Below are positions 1-5,622 of a stretch of 10,996 nucleotides of DNA, piece after piece. The stretch's first letter is position 1. Each line of letters starts with the position of its first letter. The notes beneath the pieces are model-generated. The model was not told the origin of the DNA. It did no database searches and worked only from the letters and a program-made list of their open reading frames with translations. The position numbers and the translations under genes were made by a program. This DNA is from Brevibacterium picturae. GTDB lineage: Bacteria > Actinomycetota > Actinomycetes > Actinomycetales > Brevibacteriaceae. The stretch covers positions 1-10,996 of the forward strand of contig NZ_JAKDJU010000104.1 in assembly GCF_030453725.1 (NCBI RefSeq), in the 5' to 3' direction.

Positions 1-195
1 AACAAGGTAAAGTCATTTCCAGAAGAGAGCTACTGGCTCGCTCCGCGGGAGCTCACGCTCGTCGCAGAAAGGGCAGGTCTTTTCCTCGTGTCTCGGTACG
101 CCGATTTCGCGCAGTCCCCTGTCGCCGAACACACGACATCCCTTGTTTCGGTGTTTCGCCGGGCAGACGATCCAGGGACGCAACAAGAGAGATGA
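1..195 (+). CDS. C-terminal end of a probable SAM-dependent methyltransferase (5' truncated by window edge)
   Basis: Frame 1 is open from the first base to a TGA at 193-195 and gives 64 residues; no start is visible because the gene begins outside the window. The stop overlaps the ATG of the next gene as ATGA, the usual sign of translational coupling, which argues that this is a real gene end. The residues around positions 10-55 (SYWLAPRELTLVAERAGLFL, then SRYADF and a terminal V-S-V-F-R-R) resemble the end of class I SAM-dependent methyltransferases, where a 'YxTPxELxxLxxxAGL' helix and a strand ending in 'HVSVYRR' are common. That assignment is by pattern only, and the SAM-binding motifs would lie upstream of the window. 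Coding status is fairly secure from the overlap; the function is tentative. Confidence 0.62.
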   Translation, partial: NKVKSFPEESYWLAPRELTLVAERAGLFLVSRYADFAQSPVAEHTTSLVSVFRRADDPGTQQER

Positions 196-794
196 AAAAG
201 CTAGCTGTAATAGGGCCCTTGTCGCGACCTTCTGTGATTGCCGGGGCAGCTTCAGCGGCCAAAGATATGAGCATCGACTTGATCATGGTCAACAAGGCTC
301 AGCGCATTCCCGCGGACTGCGCAGCTCTTTTAATCGATGTCGACGAATGCCCGCAGGCTCTCGAGGAGCTTGAGATACCCAAACAGGTGAACCTGCCGCC
401 GGTGATCCTAGCAGCCAGGCGTCTTGAGAGCGTTCCCGATGCCATGACCAGGATAGCGGCGGCGGTTATCTGTTCGCCATTGGACTATTCGGAGCTGCTG
501 AGCGCAATTCACGCGGTGAGGGAACCGAGAACGTATATCGCTCGAAATCACATTGCACGGAACTTGGCCACGGCCAAAGGTATTGCGTCGCTAACCGAGC
601 GTGAGCTTGAAGTGCTGCTATTGATTGCTCAGGGATGCTCCGACACTATGATTGCACGACGCCTTTACGTCGAAGTGTCGACAATCCACTCACATACCCG
701 TCATCTACGGGCGAAACTTGGAGCCAATAACCGGACTCATGCAGTCGCCCTGGCCGGTCAATACGGCCTCTTGCAGGCGTCTGGACTCTGGTAG
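192..794 (+). CDS. LuxR/NarL-type transcriptional regulator with a degenerate receiver domain
   Basis: A 200-residue protein, probably a cytoplasmic DNA-binding regulator. Residues about 133-195 form a LuxR-type helix-turn-helix: it starts LTERELEVLLLIAQG, continues with a recognition helix in V-S-T-I-H-S-H-T-R-H-L-R-A-K-L, and matches NarL-family effectors in length and order. Residues 1-115 have the alternating strand/helix pattern of a response-regulator receiver. D49 (in LLIDVDE) sits where the phospho-acceptor aspartate is expected. The N-terminal acidic pair is missing, however, the beta-4 Thr/Ser position appears to be Ala, and the conserved Lys-Pro is Ser-Pro (S95-P96). Phosphorylation control is therefore doubtful. 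The start is chosen from the ATGA overlap with the upstream gene and the AAGAGAG just before the ATG. No histidine kinase is visible nearby. The targets are unknown; the likely co-transcribed methyltransferase is the only clue. Confidence 0.88.
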   Translation: MKKLAVIGPLSRPSVIAGAASAAKDMSIDLIMVNKAQRIPADCAALLIDVDECPQALEELEIPKQVNLPPVILAARRLESVPDAMTRIAAAVICSPLDYSELLSAIHAVREPRTYIARNHIARNLATAKGIASLTERELEVLLLIAQGCSDTMIARRLYVEVSTIHSHTRHLRAKLGANNRTHAVALAGQYGLLQASGLW

Positions 795-812
795 CTCGCA
801 CGGTTCGTTCGT

Positions 813-1667
813 CTACGAATGCGCGCCATTTCCGAACAGGGCATGTTCGGCGAGTCGTTGCGGTGTCCGAGGCATCCGGAAAAGTGTGTGGGCTACACTC
901 GCCCTTCCGTTCCTTTGATCGACCATGACTGAACACCCGGCATCGCGGGTTTGACCATTGTGGAAGAGTACGCCGCCACGGAGCACGAACCACCCTGGGG
1001 ACGGTGGCATGGACGAGGTGTCCTCTGCATATCTGAGGAGGTCGTCTCCTCGTGACCAGAGGCCGCCGGCTGACGCGTAAACGCCACGACCCAACTGCCA
1101 AGGTCTACGCGAAATACCCATTGTCGTGGGGTAAGAACCGAGCGGTGGACATGTGGTCAATGACGGATATCTGGATGCTGGCAGCAGATGCGTGCGAACG
1201 AGTTCAAACCATGACCGTCCTGTCGCTTCTTCCAAAGCTAGCCCCAACAAGGCGTATCCGAGGTTGGAATAGTTGAACTTGCCGGAAATTTCCTCATTCA
1301 CCGTGATCCGTGGAGCGATCTCGCTCAGAAATCGAGTACGGTCGCAACCTGTGCTCGGATCCCGAACCAGCCCCGTGGGGGCTCCTGCATGCATTGGCGG
1401 CAGTCCCGCGCGATGCAGGGTGAGTTCTTGCAAACTTGTGTGTTCAAGGCTGGGTATCGGGAGTAAATCTGCGACAGAGGTGCGCAGGTCAAGTACGCCG
1501 TCAATCGACAATACCTTCAGCAACCCTGCAGTTACTGTCTTGGTGACCGATCCCCATTCAAGGTGAGCATCCGCAGAGTATGCGCGGTGCTGAACCTTCA
1601 CATCTCGACGGCCATGTTCGTATAGACCGACGAACGCACGGCGGGTGGATGGGACGCGAGAGTTCAT
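813..1667 (-). CDS. Class C beta-lactamase-like serine hydrolase
   Basis: A 284-residue protein with the three active-site motifs of the serine beta-lactamase/penicillin-recognising fold in the right order. These are S-V-T-K at residues 40-43 (nucleophile Ser40, general base Lys43), Y-S-N at 131-133, and H-N-G at 234-236 in place of K-T-G, as in many class C-like esterases and D-amino peptidases. The segments after Y-S-N (LGYALLGLALEEATG) and 'YASAGGLWSRGDDLLRYAED' are also typical of the family. It is shorter than usual (often 350-400 residues), with little sequence before the SxxK motif. I see no signal peptide, so it may act in the cytoplasm as an esterase or peptidase and need not confer drug resistance. 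The ATG is the only start before an in-frame stop six codons upstream, and it has no good ribosome site. It converges on the LuxR gene with an 18-base gap. Confidence 0.85.
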   Translation of the reverse strand: MNSRVPSTRRAFVGLYEHGRRDVKVQHRAYSADAHLEWGSVTKTVTAGLLKVLSIDGVLDLRTSVADLLPIPSLEHTSLQELTLHRAGLPPMHAGAPTGLVRDPSTGCDRTRFLSEIAPRITVNEEISGKFNYSNLGYALLGLALEEATGRSWFELVRTHLLPASRYPSLTTCPPLGSYPTTMGISRRPWQLGRGVYASAGGLWSRGDDLLRYAEDTSSMPPSPGWFVLRGGVLFHNGQTRDAGCSVMVDQRNGRASVAHTLFRMPRTPQRLAEHALFGNGAHS

Positions 1668-2248
1668 ATTATGTCTACTTAATCAGCTGCGGGTTGGGAC
1701 TTCGGCGTGTCTGACAGGCTGAGTCCAGGAAGGTTGCTGACAGGCCTGAGGCGAAAAGGGCTAGGAGAGACTCGAATTCGGCCCGTAGTTCTCCTTCAAC
1801 TGTCAGTTGAGACTGCCTCAGTCAGGACAAGCGATCAGAAGATGAAGATCGAGGATACGCGACCGCAACAGTCAGTGCGGGTGCTTCACAGTGCGCAGTG
1901 CTCGCCCGAACCATCTACCGGTCGACTTCCCGAATGCAACTCGGTGAAACGAGGTTTATCCGATCGGTCGAATCGTTGTTGTCGCGAAACATAGTAGCTC
2001 CTGAACTCGCAGTTTCTGATAAGGCGTAGGTTTACTCGGTTGTATATCAAGGCTAGGGACGGCAAAACTACCTACACAATCCCGATTTTTCTGGATATTT
2101 CGACTCGGGTCACAATCCGTTCCGGTAGGAGCGCGGAACCACGGGTATGACATTCGGACTTCAAATGGATGACTCACCATCCTTACGCATCAGTCCCAGT
2201 CTTCCTATGGTGGAGTTACCAGGATCCATGAAAGGGAAGGAGCACGTC
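1668..2248. other. Intergenic stretch without a convincing gene
   Basis: About 580 bases between the serine hydrolase start and the small membrane protein. Both neighbours start away from this stretch, so it must carry at least two promoters. Open frames here have no recognisable domain, poor starts and unconvincing composition. Visible structure: a near-exact direct repeat CTGACAGGC(C)TGAG at 1711-1723 and 1737-1750, a small inverted repeat GACTG-CCT-CAGTC at 1811-1823, and an AT-richer patch at about 2035-2110 that could hold promoters. No tRNA-like cloverleaf was seen. Confidence 0.5.
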
Positions 2249-2521
2249 ATGAAAGTTCGAACCACTGGGCTGATGATTTCAATGCTATTGGCTGCCGGCG
2301 TCGTTGTGCTGGTCGCGATAGAAGGACTTCGAACTGGTCGACTTACAACGGATAATTCAATGTTCAACAGTGCTGTCACCTCGAGTACTGGTGATTCGTT
2401 CTTGCTTCCCACTGCGGTTCTCGACAACGCGTGGTGGGTGCTAGTGCCGTTGATCGCATGGATCACGATCAGTGCGCTCCTGGTAGGAAGAGCCCAGCGG
2501 AGCAAACGGACAGCGAAATAA
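2249..2521 (+). CDS. Small two-helix membrane protein of unknown function
   Basis: A 90-residue protein that I do not recognise. Residues about 7-27 (LMISMLLAAGVVVLVAIEGL) and about 63-82 (WWVLVPLIAWITISALLVG) are hydrophobic helices long enough to span the membrane. Between them lies a polar, Ser/Thr-rich loop of about 35 residues. The ends are basic (MKVR at the start, RAQRSKRTAK at the end), so by the positive-inside rule both ends should be cytoplasmic and the loop outside. The start at 2249 is chosen because AAGGAG lies six bases upstream. In-frame ATGs at 2147 and 2228 would add a hydrophilic leader and have poorer ribosome sites. It stands alone, and its GC content is lower than that of the genes further right. 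Confidence 0.6.
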   Translation: MKVRTTGLMISMLLAAGVVVLVAIEGLRTGRLTTDNSMFNSAVTSSTGDSFLLPTAVLDNAWWVLVPLIAWITISALLVGRAQRSKRTAK

Positions 2522-2865
2522 TCTGGGTGCCCCGTTTGGATACATTTCGGTCACCCGCAAGGACGCGTTCTCCATTGATGGAGTCCTTGCGGGTGACCAA
2601 GATGTCGAGGCCGTAGACCGTGACCTCCGGAATTCGTTCTGAGACGCTGAGCTCCCGAACTAACCCAATGGTCGATCTCTCAGGCTCAGAGCAGAACACC
2701 CACCTCGCGCTTCTTCGCATGTCAGCGGATCAAGCTACGTCCCCCTGAACGCGGGTGTGAAGTGTGACAGGTCGACTCGAGCTTCGTCGGATGAGCACGG
2801 CCTCACGGGGGCTCGCGGGGGAGGGGTGCCGCAGCGACTACCGTGTTGGGAGGCGCCCCGGGGAA
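2522..2865. other. Intergenic stretch between the small membrane protein and the MetF-like gene
   Basis: A 344-base gap between convergent genes. Apart from the 2549-2598 hairpin it holds a run of G-tracts at 2807-2826 (GGGGG, GGGGG, GGGG) just beyond the 3' end of the MetF-like gene. Open frames on both strands (for example leftward from 2720) carry no domain that I recognise and run through the hairpin, so I do not call them genes. Confidence 0.45.
2549..2598. repeat. Long perfect inverted repeat (hairpin) downstream of the membrane protein
   Basis: The arms GGTCACCCGCAAGGAC (2549-2564) and GTCCTTGCGGGTGACC (2583-2598) are exact reverse complements over 16 bp. Inside them, TCCA (2571-2574) and TGGA (2579-2582) can extend the stem by four pairs after a 6-base bulge, leaving a TTGA loop. 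It starts 27 bases after the membrane protein stop. There is no T-run on either side, so it is not a textbook intrinsic terminator. It could still stop transcription, or be a relic of a mobile-element end or a recombination site. Confidence 0.75.
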
Positions 2866-3717
2866 TTACTGCACACTTTCCACCTCGTCGACCATGCCGA
2901 GCTGCTTGCGCCTCCAGATCTCCGTGTCCTTGATCTGGTTGAACGTGTAGATGTGGAGTCCGGTCACGCCCAGGGCCGGGTTATCCAGGACAGGTGCGAG
3001 TTTGTCGAGGAACTTCCGAGGGTTGTACCCGCCGGGCTTGGCCATCCGGGTGAAGGTGGCCGTGTTCTTGCGCAGGAACCGCGTGGATTCGCCGACCCCG
3101 ATCTTCGATGCGACCCGGGCCAGCTTCGCCAGCTCCACTTTGCCTGCGATGCCGAGGACGAGTGGCAGATCGATGCCGCGCGCTCGCACCCTGGCCAGCC
3201 AGGTGGCGATGGTTCCGGGGTCGAAGCACAGATTCGATACGAGGTGGGTGGCGTAGTCGCGTTTGTCCCACATCGCCTGGATGGTGACGTCATCGGGGAT
3301 GAGTGGGTGAGTCTCCGGGTAGGCGCTGACGCCGAGGTGCTGGATCGGTGCGGCCATGCTCGCGAGGTCGATGATGAGGTCGAGTGCACCCGCATAGCCG
3401 CCGGCCGGAGGCGTGGCGTCGCCGGCGGGGACGAAGATCCGATCGATGCCGGCCTGCGTCAGACGGTCGACGATCTCCTCCAGCTCGCTTCTGCCCTGGA
3501 CCATCCGTGCCGCAATATGGGGCACCGCATGGAAGCCGAGCGCCTGCAGCTGTTCGGCGGTGGACAGGGTCGCTTCGAGGGTCAGCCCGGTCGAGGCGGT
3601 CACAGTGATCACACGGCCGGGTGCGACGTACTCGTGGACACGGTCGACGACACCCGCGGTGGGAAGGATTTCATAGCGCGCGGATTTCAGCAGCGTGGTC
3701 AGAACTTCCTGTGACAT
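2866..3717 (-). CDS. Divergent methylenetetrahydrofolate reductase (MetF family)
   Basis: A 283-residue FAD-dependent TIM-barrel enzyme that interconverts 5,10-methylene-THF and 5-methyl-THF, close to the usual MetF length of about 300. Family landmarks are visible. Glu16 (in YEILP) aligns with the catalytic Glu of the 'FEFFPP' motif. Asp100 (in VPAGD) matches the 'LRGD' aspartate. GVSAYPETHP at 129-138 matches the 'AYPExHP' motif. Some usual residues differ: the 'QFFFD' strand reads SNLCFD (161-166), so this is a divergent subfamily. The start is supported by AAGGAG six bases before the ATG. The gene is divergent from a THF-dependent demethylase, which suggests it works oxidatively on methyl-THF released by demethylation and not in methionine synthesis. 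That direction is an inference from context. Confidence 0.88.
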   Translation of the reverse strand: MSQEVLTTLLKSARYEILPTAGVVDRVHEYVAPGRVITVTASTGLTLEATLSTAEQLQALGFHAVPHIAARMVQGRSELEEIVDRLTQAGIDRIFVPAGDATPPAGGYAGALDLIIDLASMAAPIQHLGVSAYPETHPLIPDDVTIQAMWDKRDYATHLVSNLCFDPGTIATWLARVRARGIDLPLVLGIAGKVELAKLARVASKIGVGESTRFLRKNTATFTRMAKPGGYNPRKFLDKLAPVLDNPALGVTGLHIYTFNQIKDTEIWRRKQLGMVDEVESVQ

Positions 3718-3802
3718 CCCATGCTCCTTTGAGAGGATCCCTGGAAAGTGGCCGACGGCTGATGAATCTGGATGGAAACCCTTGCTTCCGTCGACACTTC
3801 AA

Positions 3803-3818
3803 TTCTACACTGATTGTA
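3803..3818. promoter_or_regulatory. Second half-site copy, imperfect operator-like element
   Basis: TTCTACA (3803-3809) repeats the left arm of the 3838-3854 palindrome exactly and is followed, after CTGAT, by TGTA (3815-3818), the start of the right arm. On the minus strand it contains TACAAT, placed to serve the MetF-like gene with a leader of about 90 bases. The two TTCTACA copies start 36 bases apart. Confidence 0.5.
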
Positions 3819-3837
3819 CCCATCATATGGGAATCGA

Positions 3838-3854
3838 GTTCTACAATGTAGAAC
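3838..3854. promoter_or_regulatory. Perfect 17-bp palindrome, likely operator
   Basis: GTTCTACA-A-TGTAGAAC has 8-bp arms around a single central base. It ends 20 bases before the demethylase ATG and contains the -10-like TACAAT, so a bound regulator would block transcription. Length and symmetry fit a dimeric repressor of the IclR or GntR class; no such regulator gene is in the window. That class assignment is inference. Confidence 0.72.
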
Positions 3855-3874
3855 CTTTTAGCAGGGGGAACACC

Positions 3875-5179
3875 ATGGACAACAACGTCCCATCAGTGAA
3901 CCAAAGCGACAGACAAGTCCCGATCAACCTTCGCCAATCAGGCCCCACGCCTGTCGAGATGCTCATTGACACCAGGGTGCGAAAGTCCCCGTACTGGGAG
4001 CTGTCTATGCAGGAGGGGTGCTGGCGAGCCTCGATCTACAACCGCATGTACCACCCGCGTGGCTACGTATCTCGCGAAGATGGCGGGATGATGGCCGAGT
4101 ACCAGTCTCTCGTCAACGACGTGACCTTGTGGAACGTCGCCGTGGAACGGCAGATCCAGGTCAAAGGGCCCGACGCCGAGGCGTTCGTGAACTATGTCAT
4201 CACCCGTGACGCGACCAAGATTCCAGTCATGCGCGCCCGTTACGTGATCCTCTGCAATGAAGCCGGAGGCATTCTCAACGACCCGATCCTGCTGCGAGTG
4301 GCGATCGATGAATTCTGGTTCAGCCTCTCCGACACCGACCTCATGCTCTGGCTGCAGGGCGTCAACGTCGGCAAGGGCTTCGACGTCACCATTGCCGAGA
4401 TCGATGTCTCGCCGGTGCAGGTCCAAGGACCGAAATCCGTCGACGTCATCGCCGACCTCGTCGGTGAGGAGGGACGCACGCTGCCCAGCTATGGACTCAT
4501 GGAAGCCCAGGTCGGCGGGCACGACGTCATCATCTCCCAGACCGGGTTCACAGGGGAGAAAGGCTACGAGATCTACCTCAAGGACTCAACGAAGTACGCC
4601 GAGGACATGTGGAATGCCGTGCTCGCAGCCGGCATTCCCTACAACCTCAAGGTCGTTGCTCCCAGCCACCACCGCAGGATCGCCGCGGGCATCCTCTCGT
4701 GGGGCCAGGACATGGACTTCGAGACCTACCCCTTCCAGGTCAACCTCGCCTACCAGGTGCCGAGGAAGAAGGAAGCCGACTACATCGGCAAGGCGAAACT
4801 CGAGGCGGTTCGTGAGCAGATCGCTGCCGGCACCGCACCGTTTAGGACTCAGCTCGTGGGCCTGCTGGTCGGTGGAAAGCCGATCACGGACTACGCTCCC
4901 GACTTCTGGCTGGTCAGCGCCACATCCGGTGGCGACCCGGTCGGGTACGTGACGTCGCCCTGGTACTCACCGGAGCTCGAAGCCAATATCGCGATGGCAC
5001 ATGTGCCGGTCGAGGGCAGTGCACTGGGAACCGAGTACTGGGTTCAGCTTCCCGAACCCTTCGCCGACACCCCAGGTGAGCCCGTCCGCGCAGAGGTGGT
5101 GGAGATGCCGTTCCGAGCGAGCGTCAACCCCAACCAGCGCGAACGCCTGAAGATGAACGGCCTCGACGCCGCCGTCTGA
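3875..5179 (+). CDS. DmdA/GcvT-like tetrahydrofolate-dependent demethylase (aminomethyltransferase family)
   Basis: A 434-residue protein of the glycine-cleavage T / DMSP-demethylase family, which moves a methyl or methylene group from a substrate onto tetrahydrofolate. The N-terminal folate-binding domain reads much like DmdA. It has IYNRMYHP at 54-61, W-N-V-A-V-E-R-Q near 86-93, K-G-P-D-A at 97-101, TRD at 110-112, GGILNDPILL at 131-140, the S-D-T-D-L-x-L-W region near 152-159, D-V-S-P-V-Q-V-Q-G-P-K-S at 177-188, and TGFTGEKGYEIY at 223-234. A GCV_T C-terminal barrel domain fills about 335-425. Family members act on DMSP, dimethylglycine/sarcosine or methoxylated aromatics, and DmdA itself is about 370 residues, so the substrate cannot be read off. 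The ATG at 3875 is chosen for the AGGGGGA ribosome site; the frame is open further upstream only across the control region. It is divergent from the MetF-like gene, which would process its methyl-THF product. Confidence 0.87.
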   Translation: MDNNVPSVNQSDRQVPINLRQSGPTPVEMLIDTRVRKSPYWELSMQEGCWRASIYNRMYHPRGYVSREDGGMMAEYQSLVNDVTLWNVAVERQIQVKGPDAEAFVNYVITRDATKIPVMRARYVILCNEAGGILNDPILLRVAIDEFWFSLSDTDLMLWLQGVNVGKGFDVTIAEIDVSPVQVQGPKSVDVIADLVGEEGRTLPSYGLMEAQVGGHDVIISQTGFTGEKGYEIYLKDSTKYAEDMWNAVLAAGIPYNLKVVAPSHHRRIAAGILSWGQDMDFETYPFQVNLAYQVPRKKEADYIGKAKLEAVREQIAAGTAPFRTQLVGLLVGGKPITDYAPDFWLVSATSGGDPVGYVTSPWYSPELEANIAMAHVPVEGSALGTEYWVQLPEPFADTPGEPVRAEVVEMPFRASVNPNQRERLKMNGLDAAV

Positions 5180-5200
5180 TCCGCGGTGGGCTTCTGCCTA

Positions 5201-5218
5201 GCGGCGGGACTCCGCCGC
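5201..5218 (+). terminator. Hairpin after the demethylase gene
   Basis: GCGGCGG-GACT-CCGCCGC is a perfect 7-bp GC stem with a 4-base loop that begins 21 bases after the stop codon. No T-run follows, as is common for actinobacterial terminators. Confidence 0.55.
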
Positions 5219-5238
5219 GTGGTGTCATCCCCCGATCC

Positions 5239-5276
5239 GAGCGCGGTCACTGCGCGACATGCCAGTGGCCGCGCTC
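5239..5276 (+). terminator. Second, larger hairpin after the demethylase gene
   Basis: GAGCGCGGTCACTG (5239-5252) and CAGTGGCCGCGCTC (5263-5276) pair over 14 positions with one T-G wobble and a 10-base loop. It lies in tandem behind the 5201-5218 hairpin; a back-up terminator is the simplest reading. No T-run follows. Confidence 0.5.
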
Positions 5277-5520
5277 GCCTCTGCCCCTTCGCCCTTCAAC
5301 TGTGCACCCCGCACCCGTAGCTCCATTTTCTACCCGCACCATTACTTCTTACCCGCAGCCTCAATGACAACCGGTGGTTTTACACGCGGCACCGGCAGCG
5401 CCAATTCATACATGTGCACGGGGGTGATTTGCTGCTCGTGGTGAGGGGTAGCCCACCAGCACGGGCGGCGCAGCGTCAATCCGATCAGCACAGCCCTCAA
5501 TCACAGCCCTCGAGCAAAGA

Positions 5521-5556
5521 AGTGCGGCTACCGGAGATGTCTCCGATAGCCGCACT
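5521..5556. terminator. Strong hairpin between convergent demethylase and permease genes
   Basis: AGTGCGGCTA (5521-5530) pairs with TAGCCGCACT (5547-5556). After a C-A mismatch, CGGAGA (5532-5537) pairs with TCTCCG (5540-5545). That makes 16 paired bases in one long stem, equally usable from both strands. It is probably a bidirectional terminator for the convergent pair. Confidence 0.6.
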
Positions 5557-5622
5557 CTCACGAAGCGAGAACTGTTCGCTGTTGCTCTTCAGCCGCTCTT
5601 TGGCGGGCTGATTCTCATCACG

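Larger units (their letters stand above)
3718..3874. promoter_or_regulatory. Divergent control region of the MetF-like and demethylase genes
   Basis: 157 bases separate the two divergent starts. Two operator-like elements (3803-3818 and 3838-3854) share the half-site TTCTACA. Each overlaps a -10-like TACAAT: plus strand 3842-3847 facing the demethylase, and minus strand 3818-3813 facing the MetF-like gene. A further plus-strand candidate is TTGCTT (3782-3787), 18 bases, TACACT (3806-3811). Ribosome sites are AGGGGGA at 3863-3869 for the demethylase and AAGGAG (minus strand) for the MetF-like gene. The promoter hexamers are guesses by eye. Confidence 0.6.
5180..5622. other. Convergent intergenic region with several hairpins
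   Basis: 443 bases between the 3' ends of the demethylase and the APC permease, with no convincing gene. It contains hairpins at 5201-5218, 5239-5276 and 5521-5556. A weaker one at 5590-5610 (CAGCCGC against GCGGGCTG with one bulge) would be the first downstream of the permease on the minus strand. The part at 5280-5515 shows nothing recognisable. Confidence 0.5.

Noticed and set aside
40..52. GCTCC-GCG-GGAGC hairpin near the left edge
   Set aside because: It is a five-pair stem inside an open coding frame; short GC palindromes like this are expected by chance.
1707..1994. Rightward open frame of 95 codons in the gap after the serine hydrolase
   Set aside because: There is no ribosome site, domain or hydrophobic pattern, and the composition is like random frames in this DNA.
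2469..2720. Possible short leftward gene of 83 codons
   Set aside because: It runs through the 16-bp inverted repeat and overlaps the membrane protein gene, has no recognised domain and no clear ribosome site.
2807..2826. G-tracts as a possible G-quadruplex
   Set aside because: Only three tracts lie close together; the fourth (TTGGGAGG) is about 21 bases away, so a canonical quadruplex is not supported.
2764..3714. Long rightward open frame of 316 codons opposite the MetF-like gene
   Set aside because: It is a mirror of the GC-rich MetF-like gene, with low-complexity Arg/Gly/Asp/Val content and no domain. MetF motifs on the minus strand explain the region.
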